The notes below the pieces were generated by a model. The model did no database searches. It had not been told where the DNA came from and saw nothing but the letters and a program-made list of their open reading frames with translations. This document shows positions 34,660 to 42,761 of a stretch of 64,000 nucleotides of DNA, in pieces. The position numbers and the translations under genes were made by a program. How positions within the stretch are numbered: the first letter of the stretch is position 1; every line of letters begins with the position of its first letter. The stretch lies in the NCBI RefSeq assembly GCF_000717275.1, contig NZ_JNYV01000004.1, positions 1 through 64,000 of the forward strand, given 5' to 3'. The DNA comes from Kitasatospora arboriphila. GTDB taxonomy: Bacteria; Actinomycetota; Actinomycetes; Mycobacteriales; Mycobacteriaceae.

Positions 34660-36177
34660 CTACGTCAGTGCGATGTATTTCGTGGTGAGGTATTCGTAGA
34701 TGCCCTCTGATCCACCTTCGCGCCCGATCCCGGATTGCTTCACGCCGCCGAACGGTGCCGCGACATCGGAGATCACGCCTCGGTTGATCCCGACCATCCC
34801 CGACTCGATCTTGTCGGCCACCCTCAGCGCCCGGTCGAGGTCCTGGGTGTAAAGGTAAGCGGCCAAACCGTATTCGGTGGAGTTAGCGGCTTCGATGGCC
34901 TCGTCCTCGGTGGTGAACGTACTGATGACGGCGACGGGGCCGAAGATCTCGTTTCGGACGATGTCCGCGTCTGCCGGCACCTGGTCGAGAACCGTCGCGG
35001 GGTAGTAGCACCCCGCGTCATCGTTCGGCGTGTTCGGCGCGAGGGAGTTCTGGACGTTTTCCGGATCGGCACCCAGCCGTACCCGGGCCCCGTCGGCGAC
35101 CGCCGCGGCGACAGCCTTTGCGATGGACGTCTGCTGCTTGGTGTTGACCATCGGGCCCAGTGTGGTCTTCGGGTCGTAGCCGGGCCCCAGGACCATGGCC
35201 TCCATCTTCGCCGTCAGCGCCGCGGTGAACTGTTCGGCGATACCTTCTTGGACGAGAAAGCGATTGGCTGCCGTGCACGCTTCGCCGCCGTTGCGGGTTT
35301 TCGCTGCGAACGCACCTTCCACCGCCTTGTCCAGATCGGCGTCGTCGAACACGAGGAAGGGAGCGTTGCCACCGAGCTCCATCGACGTCCGCTGAACGTT
35401 CTCGGCTGCCTGGCCGAGCAGACTCCGGCCGACCGGGGTCGAACCGGTGAAGCTGATCTTGCGTACACGGGGATCGGCGATCAGCGGCTCGGTGACGTCG
35501 GCTGCCTTGCTGGTCGGGAGGATCGAGAGCACGCCGCCGGGCAGTCCTGCCTCGCCGAGCAGCTTGGCGAGGTACAGCATGGTCAGCGGGGTCTCCTGCG
35601 CGGGCTTGACGATCATCGTGCATCCCGCGGCCAGAGCCGGACCGATCTTCCTGGTGCCCATGGCGAGTGGGAAGTTCCACGGCGTGATGGCCAGTGCCAC
35701 CCCGACGGGGGCGTGGGTCACCATGATTCGTCCGGTGCCCCCTGGCGACGGGGTGAACCGGCCCGAAACCCGTACGGCCTCTTCGGCGAACCACCGCAGG
35801 AACTCGCCGCCGTAGGTGATCTCGGACTTCGAATCGGGCAGTGCCTTGCCCATCTCGAGGGTCATGATCGTCGCCATATCGTCGGCGTGGTCCTGGACCA
35901 GATCGTAGGTGGCGCGCAGGATCTCCGATCGCTTGCGCGGCGCGGTGGCAGCCCACTCGTCCGCCACTGCGAGCGCGCTCTCGAGGGCAGTGTTCGCGTC
36001 GTCGGGCGTGGCATCGGCCACGCGGACCAGCGACGTGCCGGTGGCCGGGTCGTCCACCGAGAACGTAGAACCGTCGGATGCGTCCACCGAGGCCCCACCG
36101 ATCCACAGACCCGTGGGGACCTGGTCGAGGAGCTCGCGGAAGGCGGCGATTGGATCAGTGGCCGGGGAGTCAGTCAT
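34660..36177 (-). CDS. gabD: Succinate-semialdehyde dehydrogenase (NAD(P)+)
   Basis: 505 residues, aldehyde dehydrogenase superfamily. ITPWNFPLAMGTRKIGPALA, the catalytic Glu in MELGGNAPFLVFDDAD and the catalytic Cys in NGGEACTAANRFLVQ are the GabD-type active-site blocks; EIFGPVAVISTF and PFGGVKQSGIGREGG follow. It oxidises succinic semialdehyde to succinate, the last step of GABA degradation. ATG 36177 has GGAGGACAC upstream and overlaps the amine oxidase reading frame by eight bases. Runs in one direction with gabT, amine oxidase and the other aldehyde dehydrogenase. Confidence 0.92.
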   Translation of the reverse strand: MTDSPATDPIAAFRELLDQVPTGLWIGGASVDASDGSTFSVDDPATGTSLVRVADATPDDANTALESALAVADEWAATAPRKRSEILRATYDLVQDHADDMATIMTLEMGKALPDSKSEITYGGEFLRWFAEEAVRVSGRFTPSPGGTGRIMVTHAPVGVALAITPWNFPLAMGTRKIGPALAAGCTMIVKPAQETPLTMLYLAKLLGEAGLPGGVLSILPTSKAADVTEPLIADPRVRKISFTGSTPVGRSLLGQAAENVQRTSMELGGNAPFLVFDDADLDKAVEGAFAAKTRNGGEACTAANRFLVQEGIAEQFTAALTAKMEAMVLGPGYDPKTTLGPMVNTKQQTSIAKAVAAAVADGARVRLGADPENVQNSLAPNTPNDDAGCYYPATVLDQVPADADIVRNEIFGPVAVISTFTTEDEAIEAANSTEYGLAAYLYTQDLDRALRVADKIESGMVGINRGVISDVAAPFGGVKQSGIGREGGSEGIYEYLTTKYIALT

Positions 36178-38164
36178 GACAGTGTCCTCCAGATGATTCG
36201 GGAGATGTGGATGATGTGGGGTGACAATGCGCGCTCGGGCTCGGTGCGACATCGAGGGATGGGTTGCGGTCGAAGAAGCCGAATGGCTTGAGCCAGAACG
36301 AGACCGTGTCGGCGGGCATGATCGGCCAGTCTTCGGGCCGGGTGATGTGGTGGATGCCGAAGGTGTACCAGAGCACCACGTCGGTGTTGTCGATGCTGCG
36401 GTTGGCCTTCGTCCACTCGCCCAGCCCCTTGTCGGTGGCCGACTGGTTCACGAACTCACCTGCCGGCCAACGTTCGTCGGGACTGTTCGGGGTGACCCAC
36501 ACGGTATGGCCGATGACCTCGGCGCGTGCGAACACCGGTGAGGCCGGATCGAACATTGCAGGGATGGCGTCGCCGGGGACCAGTTTGTAGGCAGGATGGG
36601 TGCCCAGCCCGTTGGTGGTGTTGGTGTTCACCACCTTCCACGCTCGCTGGGTGGACCAGTTCATGTCCTGCTTGCCCTCTTCTTCGGTTCGTAGAGGGGT
36701 GTTGCGCTGCACCAGGGACAGGCCGTACGGATTGGCCGGACCCATCGGCTCGATCTCGGTTTCGCTGGCGTAGACGGTGTTCTGGGTCCCGTCCACGTCG
36801 AGGTCGAGGCGGGCGACCAGGAAATGCTGATGGAACGGTGCGTAGGTGCGTTCGTCCACCAGGGTGCCGTGCGGGTGCGTGGCGCCGGGTGCGATCGGCG
36901 TGGTCACCATGATGCCGGTGGCGCGCACCTCGCACTCGATGTTGCCGTCCTGGTAGAAGCGCCAGTAGACGAGGTACTCGTAGTTGGCCACGGTGACATG
37001 GAACGAGACCGTGAGCCGGCGCATCCGGCGAACCTCGGCGCCCGCGTCGTGATCGACATGCTTCCAGAGAACCGCATTGTCCTCTTCGTGGATGCAGATC
37101 GCATTGGTGATCGTGTATGGCTCGCCCTTGCTGTTGTGCAGCACGGCATCGAGGTAACGGATCTCGCCGAGGCAGTCGCAGCCGAGTTCCAGGGAGGTCG
37201 TCATGAAACCGAGGCCCCACTCGCCGATGTCGAATGCTGTACGGCGGTAATGGTCTTCGCAGTGATCTCGGTACGGCACCATCATCTCGGCAAACGACAG
37301 CCGGTGGGCCACCGAGCGCTCGCGACCGCCGTCGTTGTAGGTGACGGCGTGCAGGGTCATGCCCTCGCGGTGGTTGAATCCGACGCGCAACGACCAGTTC
37401 TGCCAGGTCAGCTTGTTGCCCTCGAGGGTGAACGAGGGGCCGTCCGGCTGGGTGATCTCCAGGGGCTTGAGTGGTTGGCGGCGCGATTCGGCCCGGATCC
37501 GCTCGGGGATTCGACCGGGCACGTACTCGCCCATGACATCCGGCGGTTCCACGCCGCCGTTGTCCTCGATCTCGAGCAGTTCCATCGTGTTGAGGTCGAT
37601 GACGCAGTGCAGTCCGCTGACCGGGTGGGCGTAGGGGTTGGCCCCCGGTTCGGACCTGAGCCAGGTGTCCGACCATCCGAGCCGTCTGTCCCGGTACTTG
37701 TCCGGGGCGACGGCGTCGCCATAGGTCCAGGTGTCCATGAACACCAGGGCGAGGTCGGTGATCCCGCGCTTCTTCAGGGCGGCGATCACATCTGGGTGGC
37801 CCCGCAGCACCTGGTCACATTCTTCGAACTCGTCGACGGTGAAGTTCGCCTGTACGCCGGGGATGTGGGTGAAGGATTCGACCGCATCCTCGGTCAGTGA
37901 GACAACCGCCTTGTAGGTGGCGTTGCGCGTCGTGTCCGAGCAGGTGACTATTCCCTTGCGAGGAGGCCGCGGGCCTCCCGTCGCGTGGTCCGCCAGAGCT
38001 TGTTTGCTGGGCTCTAGCAACTCGATCGAATGGAACCGCCAGCCCTCGGCGACGCCATGGTCTCGTGCGAGCAGTGCTGCCGTCGAACGGAATTCGTCGG
38101 CGCTGAAAGGGTCGAGGGGATGGCTGGTGGCCTCGGGCCGGCCGGCTGCCGGATCAGTGGACAC
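36170..38164 (-). CDS. Copper-containing primary amine oxidase (topaquinone)
   Basis: 664 residues, the length of Arthrobacter-type enzymes. Tyr395 in VANYEYLVYW is the precursor of the topaquinone cofactor (NY[DE]Y/N motif). Copper ligands are the HQH pair in PFHQHFLVARLDLD about 50 residues later and the distal His in HHITRPEDWPIMP. The catalytic base Asp is in RYLDAVLHNSKGEPYTI. It converts a primary amine, here probably putrescine, to aldehyde, ammonia and hydrogen peroxide. No signal peptide. The last 20 residues are rich in His, Cys and Ser (AHCHP, GGHCHD) and might bind metal. GTG 38164 follows AGGAG. Confidence 0.93.
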   Translation of the reverse strand: MSTDPAAGRPEATSHPLDPFSADEFRSTAALLARDHGVAEGWRFHSIELLEPSKQALADHATGGPRPPRKGIVTCSDTTRNATYKAVVSLTEDAVESFTHIPGVQANFTVDEFEECDQVLRGHPDVIAALKKRGITDLALVFMDTWTYGDAVAPDKYRDRRLGWSDTWLRSEPGANPYAHPVSGLHCVIDLNTMELLEIEDNGGVEPPDVMGEYVPGRIPERIRAESRRQPLKPLEITQPDGPSFTLEGNKLTWQNWSLRVGFNHREGMTLHAVTYNDGGRERSVAHRLSFAEMMVPYRDHCEDHYRRTAFDIGEWGLGFMTTSLELGCDCLGEIRYLDAVLHNSKGEPYTITNAICIHEEDNAVLWKHVDHDAGAEVRRMRRLTVSFHVTVANYEYLVYWRFYQDGNIECEVRATGIMVTTPIAPGATHPHGTLVDERTYAPFHQHFLVARLDLDVDGTQNTVYASETEIEPMGPANPYGLSLVQRNTPLRTEEEGKQDMNWSTQRAWKVVNTNTTNGLGTHPAYKLVPGDAIPAMFDPASPVFARAEVIGHTVWVTPNSPDERWPAGEFVNQSATDKGLGEWTKANRSIDNTDVVLWYTFGIHHITRPEDWPIMPADTVSFWLKPFGFFDRNPSLDVAPSPSAHCHPTSSTSPESSGGHCHD

Positions 38165-39530
38165 GCGCTGCTCCTGTCGACCCGGTCAGGTCGCGCAGGC
38201 AGTTCTCGAGTACGTCGAGCCCGTCGCCGAGCAGTTCGTCACCGATGACCAGCGGGGGCAGGAGCCGGATGACGTTGCCGTACGTACCGCAGGACAGCAA
38301 CACCACACCTTGTGCGAGACAGGCCGCCACCAGGGCCTTGGTCAGCTCCGGATTGGGCTTGTTCGTACCCGGTTGCACGAGTTCGATGGCCAGCATCGCT
38401 CCTCGTCCCCGGACGTCGCCGATCTCGTCGGTGACCGAGGCCATCGCCCGCAGTCGCCCGACGGCGATCTCCTCGATCTCCCGTGCCCGCCTGGGTAGAT
38501 CGAGTTCGGCCATCACGTCGAGGGTGGCAAGAGCAGCTGCGCAGGCCACCGGGTTGCCGCCGTACGTCCCTCCGAGACCACCGGCGTGCACTGCGTCGAG
38601 CAGATCGGCGCGCCCGGTGACCGCGGACAGCGGCATACCGCCGGCGATGCCCTTGGCCATCGTCACCAGATCGGGCACCACGTTCTCGTGTTCGCTGGCG
38701 AACCATGCACCGGTGCGGGCGAATCCGCTCTGCACCTCATCGGCGATGAACACGATGCCGTTCGAGGCGGCCCAGTCGGCCAGTGCGGGAAGGAATCCGG
38801 GGGCGGGCACGATGAAGCCGCCTTCGCCCATGATCGGTTCGATGATGATCGCGGCCAGCTGATCTGCCCCGATCTGCTTGTCCATCATCGAGATCGCGCG
38901 GGCCGCCGCTTCCGGACCGTCGAGTCCGTCATGAAAGGGGTAGGACCCGGGCACTCGGTAGACCTCCGGCGCAAAGGGTCCGAAACCGTACTTGTAGGGC
39001 ATGGTCTTGGCCGTCAGCGCCATCGTCAGGTTGGTTCGGCCGTGGTAGGCGTGGTCGAACGCCACGACCGCGTCGCGTCCGGTGGCCAACCGAGCCACCT
39101 TGATCGCGTTCTCCACAGCCTCGGCGCCGGAGTTGAACAGCACGGTGCGCTTCTGATGGTCACCTGGTGTCAAATGATTGAGCCGTTCGGCCACCGCGAC
39201 GTATCCCTCGTAGGGCGTCACCATGAAGCACGTGTGGGTGAAATGCCGTGCCTGCTCGGCAACCGCTTCGGCGACCGCCGCGTTGCTGGCGCCGACGCTC
39301 GTCACGGCGATCCCCGACCCGAAGTCGATGAACGAGTTGCCGTCGATGTCGACGATCACGCCACCGTCTGCGTCGGCGGCGTACACCGGCACGGTCGAGC
39401 CCACGCCGCCGGCGACGGCCATCGCGCGGCGACCCTGCAGTTCATGGGATTTCGGTCCGGGGATGGGCGTGACGAGTTTGCGTTGCTGGGGGAGGCGGTA
39501 GGAGACCGCTGCTGTTGTCGTCATGGTCAT
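38154..39530 (-). CDS. gabT: 4-aminobutyrate aminotransferase
   Basis: 458 residues, class III PLP aminotransferase. FNSGAEAVENAIKVAR binds PLP phosphate, FIADEVQSGFARTG carries the PLP-nitrogen Asp, and MAKGIAGGMPLSAVTGR the Schiff-base lysine. It moves the amino group of GABA to 2-oxoglutarate, giving succinic semialdehyde. ATG 39530 overlaps the aldehyde dehydrogenase stop (ATGA); an ATG two codons later is possible. Its end overlaps the amine oxidase start by 11 bases, so four consecutive genes are translationally chained. Confidence 0.92.
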   Translation of the reverse strand: MTMTTTAAVSYRLPQQRKLVTPIPGPKSHELQGRRAMAVAGGVGSTVPVYAADADGGVIVDIDGNSFIDFGSGIAVTSVGASNAAVAEAVAEQARHFTHTCFMVTPYEGYVAVAERLNHLTPGDHQKRTVLFNSGAEAVENAIKVARLATGRDAVVAFDHAYHGRTNLTMALTAKTMPYKYGFGPFAPEVYRVPGSYPFHDGLDGPEAAARAISMMDKQIGADQLAAIIIEPIMGEGGFIVPAPGFLPALADWAASNGIVFIADEVQSGFARTGAWFASEHENVVPDLVTMAKGIAGGMPLSAVTGRADLLDAVHAGGLGGTYGGNPVACAAALATLDVMAELDLPRRAREIEEIAVGRLRAMASVTDEIGDVRGRGAMLAIELVQPGTNKPNPELTKALVAACLAQGVVLLSCGTYGNVIRLLPPLVIGDELLGDGLDVLENCLRDLTGSTGAARVH

Positions 39531-40924
39531 TGCACCGAACTCATCACGTGCTTGATGCGGGTGTAGTCCTCGACCCCGTAGGACGACAGGTCCTTGCCGT
39601 AGCCGGAGTTCTTGAACCCGCCGTGTGGCATCTCGGCAACCAGCGGGATGTGGCAGTTGACCCACACACAGCCGAAGTCCATACCTGCGGTCATCCGGTT
39701 GGCGGTGCCGTGGTCGGTGGTCCACACGCTCGAGGCCAGGCCATAGCTCACGTCGTTGGACAGCGCGATGGCCTCGGCTTCGTCCTCGAAGGTCTGCACG
39801 GTCACCACGGGGCCGAACGTCTCTTCCTGCACCAGCGCGTCGGTCTGGCGGACTCCGGTGATCACGGTGGGCTCGATGAAGAATCCCTTGTCACCGCGGC
39901 GCTTTCCGCCGGTGACCACGGTGGCGTGCGAGGGGATCGAGTCCAGTATCGACGTCACCTTGGTGAAGTGGTTGATGTTGTTCAGCGGAGGAACCGTTGT
40001 CGCGTCGGCCTTTTCACTGAGCGCGGCAACGAACTTGTCGTGGATGGAGGAGTGTACGAGGATGCGGGTCACCGCCGTGCAGTCCTGGCCGGCATTGAAG
40101 AACGACGCCTCGCCGATGCCGTCGACGGCCTTGTCGAGGTCTGCATCGGCGAACACCACGGCAGGGGCCTTGCCGCCCAGTTCGAGGTGCGCGCGCTTGA
40201 GTTGCTGTGCGGCGGATACCGCCACGGCGATGCCGGCACGGACCGACCCGGTGATCGACACCATGCCCGGGGTCTTGTGCCCGACGATGGATGCACCCGT
40301 CCCACCGTCGCCGAGCACCACGTTGAGGACTCCGTCGGGCAGGATGCCCTTGGACAGCGATGCCAGTACAAGCGTCGATTCGGGAGTGGTGTCAGAAGGC
40401 TTGAGTACCACCGTGTTCCCGGCTGCGATCGCAGGTCCGATCTTCCACAACGCCATCATCAGGGGGTAGTTCCAGGGGGTCACCTGACCGATGACGCCGA
40501 TGGGTTCACGCCGCACGTACGAGGTGAACCCCTCCATGTACTCACCGGCCGATTTTCCCTCGAGGAGGCGGGCCGCACCGGCGAAGAACCGGATCTGGTC
40601 GGCGCCGACGGTCACCTCTTCGTCGGCGATCTGATCGGCCGGCTGCCCGGTGTTCCGTGCCTGGGCGGCCACGAGCGCATCGGAGTTCGCCTCGATGGCA
40701 TCCGCCAACTTCAGCAATGCGGTCTGCCTGGTCTTCGGGGTGGTCTTACCCCAGGTCTCGAAGGCGGTGGCCGCAGCGGCCATGGCCGCGTCGATGTCGG
40801 CGGTGGTCGAGACCGGCGACGTACCGACGACCGATTCGTCGGTCGGGTTGATCAGGTCGATCGTCTCGGTGGACGACGACGCAACGAACTCGCCGTTGAT
40901 GTAGTTCTTCAAGATCTCGGGCAT
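39527..40924 (-). CDS. patD: Gamma-aminobutyraldehyde dehydrogenase
   Basis: 465 residues, aldehyde dehydrogenase superfamily. FFNAGQDCTAVTRILVH around the catalytic Cys is typical of PatD/YdcW enzymes, with HLELGGKAPAVVFADAD supplying the Glu. It oxidises 4-aminobutanal, the product of putrescine oxidation, to GABA. The segment after the catalytic domain (EKADATTVPPLNNINHFTKV) lacks about eight residues that relatives have before GPL. First gene of the minus-strand polyamine operon; a nine-G run and inverted half-sites lie upstream toward the divergent PucR gene. Confidence 0.88.
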   Translation of the reverse strand: MPEILKNYINGEFVASSSTETIDLINPTDESVVGTSPVSTTADIDAAMAAAATAFETWGKTTPKTRQTALLKLADAIEANSDALVAAQARNTGQPADQIADEEVTVGADQIRFFAGAARLLEGKSAGEYMEGFTSYVRREPIGVIGQVTPWNYPLMMALWKIGPAIAAGNTVVLKPSDTTPESTLVLASLSKGILPDGVLNVVLGDGGTGASIVGHKTPGMVSITGSVRAGIAVAVSAAQQLKRAHLELGGKAPAVVFADADLDKAVDGIGEASFFNAGQDCTAVTRILVHSSIHDKFVAALSEKADATTVPPLNNINHFTKVTSILDSIPSHATVVTGGKRRGDKGFFIEPTVITGVRQTDALVQEETFGPVVTVQTFEDEAEAIALSNDVSYGLASSVWTTDHGTANRMTAGMDFGCVWVNCHIPLVAEMPHGGFKNSGYGKDLSSYGVEDYTRIKHVMSSVQ

Positions 40925-40970
40925 GACGCGCGGTCACTCTCTGTCGGATTGGACTCGGGTCGTATGGCTC

Positions 40971-40979
40971 GGGGGGGGG
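40971..40979. repeat. Nine-base G homopolymer in a divergent promoter region
   Basis: A run of nine G residues between two copies of TGGCTCGGGG, within the 249-base region separating patD and the second PucR gene. A tract of this length can slip during replication and would alter spacing upstream of patD. No variation can be seen in a single sequence. Confidence 0.5.
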
Positions 40980-41053
40980 CGATGTGGCTCGGGGATCGAT
41001 GGGGGACAGGTGATGAATGCCAGTGTTCGCCGCATCGAAGTGGTTGCGGACCT

Positions 41054-41095
41054 GACAAAATGTCCATGGTCTGCTCCTCCTCGGTACACTTTGTC
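41054..41095. promoter_or_regulatory. Inverted half-sites between patD and PucR 2
   Basis: GACAAAATGT (41054-41063) and ACACTTTGTC (41086-41095) are inverted copies with nine of ten matching positions, centre 22 bases apart. They are placed between the divergent polyamine operon and the second PucR gene and are a candidate PucR binding region. Confidence 0.4.
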
Positions 41096-41173
41096 CAGCA
41101 GTCGGCTTGTTTGTGCTGGTCTGCGGCCCGGGGCTTGGCCCGTCTCTAAGGCCCGAGTAGGAAGGTGGAGCCG

Positions 41174-42673
41174 TTGACCACCACTGTCCGCTGGCTGCTT
41201 GGTCAACGTGACCTCGATCTGCGGCTGATCGGGGGAGCCGCTGGTCAGGACCGCGACATCGACTGCGCACTGAGTTCGGAACTGCCTGCCCCGCACGAGT
41301 GGCTCGCCGGCGGGGAGCTACTTCTCACCACCGGTCTGCGTCTGCCTCCCACGGCGGCCGGGCGTCTCGAGTACGTCCGGCTGCTGGACCGGGTGGGAGT
41401 CGCAGGTGTCGGATTCGGTGTCGGCCTCGGCTTCGACGACGTGCCGGCTGACCTGGTGGAGGCCGCCGATCAGGTGGGCCTGCCGCTTCTCGAGGTTCCC
41501 CTGCCTGTGCCGTTCTCTGCCATCGCGCGCACGGTGCTCGACCACATCGCCGCAGAGCGCTTCGACCAATTCGTCCGCGCGTCGCACACGCAGCCGCGCA
41601 TCACCCGCGCGATCATCGCCGGCGGCATGCCGGCGGTGGTGCGCGAACTCGCGGACGCCATCGAGCAGACGGTGGTGCTGCTCGACCGTGATCAGCAGCT
41701 GGTGAGCGCACGGCCACAACCGGTGTCCGCCGACGATCTGGAGTCGGTGCGGTCGCAGGTGGGGCGTGACCCCGCGGCGGCCAGCGGCGTCACACTGACC
41801 GGTGACCGGGTGATCACCGTGCAACGGATCAGCGTGGCAGGCAACGTCTTCGGGCACCTTGCCGTCATCGGCCGAACCCCGCTCGGTGATCTCGAGCGGG
41901 TACTGGTGGGTCACGCGACATCGCTGCTCAGTCTCGAACACGCCAAACCCGGTCAGGTGATGCGCGACCAACAGGCGCTGAACTCCGACGCGTTGACACT
42001 GGCCATGTCGGGCCCGCCGCCCGCGGCAGCGCGCAACATCGTGTTGCGCGCAGCCGACCGGGACGGGCGTGTGCGGATCGCGGTCGCGCAGTACTCGGGG
42101 GTGGGAGGTGCACAGCAGGCTGCCGCGGCGGTGGCGGTGGAATTACAGAACCATTGGCGACCGGTGTTCGTCGACCAGAGCGGTCCGGAGGTGGTGGTGC
42201 TCCTTCGCGGGGAGGACCAGCGTTCGTTCGCCGAATCGGTGCTCGCGATGGTGGGCAGGCAAGGGGCCCGTGCCGGATTGGGCACGGTGGTCTCGGTGGA
42301 CGACATCAGCGACTCGGTCCGACAGGCTCGGCTCGGATGTGCGGTGGCCGGTGAAGGTGAGGTGGTCGACCTGGCCGCACAGGGGTCGGTGCTGGCGCTC
42401 GAGCCGGTACGCCAGGCATTCAGCGGGGCACACGAATCGGTCATGGGCCCGTTGCTCGATCACGATCGACGCACCGACAGCGCCCTGGTGGAGACGCTGC
42501 GCGGATACCTGCTGGCGAATGGTCAGTGGGAAGCCGCCGCCACTTCGGTGGGTGTGCACCGGCACACCCTTCGCCACCGGGTGGACCGCATCGAGCAACT
42601 TCTGCGCGTCGACCTCACCGACGCACGCACCCGCGCCGAACTGCTGCTGATCCTCTTGTCGGACCCACGCTGA
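41174..42673 (+). CDS. PucR-family transcriptional regulator 2
   Basis: 499 residues. The N-terminal PucR domain holds LTTTVRWLLGQRDLDLRLIG and GGELLLTTGLRLPP; the C-terminal HTH_30 has LLANGQWEAAATSVGVHRHT and LRHRVDRIEQLL. It is divergent from the six-gene polyamine operon, which it probably controls; PucR relatives often sense amines or purine catabolites. The start is uncertain: TTG 41174 has GGTGGAG just upstream, whereas GTG 41165 sits directly on AGGAAG. It shares only general family features with the PucR protein at 29549, so they are likely to answer different ligands. Confidence 0.85.
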   Translation: MTTTVRWLLGQRDLDLRLIGGAAGQDRDIDCALSSELPAPHEWLAGGELLLTTGLRLPPTAAGRLEYVRLLDRVGVAGVGFGVGLGFDDVPADLVEAADQVGLPLLEVPLPVPFSAIARTVLDHIAAERFDQFVRASHTQPRITRAIIAGGMPAVVRELADAIEQTVVLLDRDQQLVSARPQPVSADDLESVRSQVGRDPAAASGVTLTGDRVITVQRISVAGNVFGHLAVIGRTPLGDLERVLVGHATSLLSLEHAKPGQVMRDQQALNSDALTLAMSGPPPAAARNIVLRAADRDGRVRIAVAQYSGVGGAQQAAAAVAVELQNHWRPVFVDQSGPEVVVLLRGEDQRSFAESVLAMVGRQGARAGLGTVVSVDDISDSVRQARLGCAVAGEGEVVDLAAQGSVLALEPVRQAFSGAHESVMGPLLDHDRRTDSALVETLRGYLLANGQWEAAATSVGVHRHTLRHRVDRIEQLLRVDLTDARTRAELLLILLSDPR

Positions 42674-42748
42674 CCCGGTCGTTTCCGCGGACCCGATGTC
42701 GACGCCCGCGACGGCGCCAACCCGGTGACGACGATGATGTCCGGCCGA

Positions 42749-42754
42749 TAGGCT
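42749..42754 (+). promoter_or_regulatory. -10 box for a leaderless FGGY kinase transcript
   Basis: TAGGCT, then seven bases, then the GTG at 42762, no ribosome binding site. Identical box and spacing to the membrane gene at 24110. Confidence 0.5.
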
Positions 42755-42761
42755 GACTCGG

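Noticed and set aside
39515..41149. Long open frame on the plus strand opposite the aldehyde dehydrogenase
   Set aside because: It mirrors the codon structure of the real minus-strand gene in a high-GC genome, shows no recognisable domain and is rich in Gly/Arg/His as antisense frames are. The same applies to frames opposite gabD (34735-36291), the acyl-CoA oxidase (25974-27728) and resB (58726-60192).
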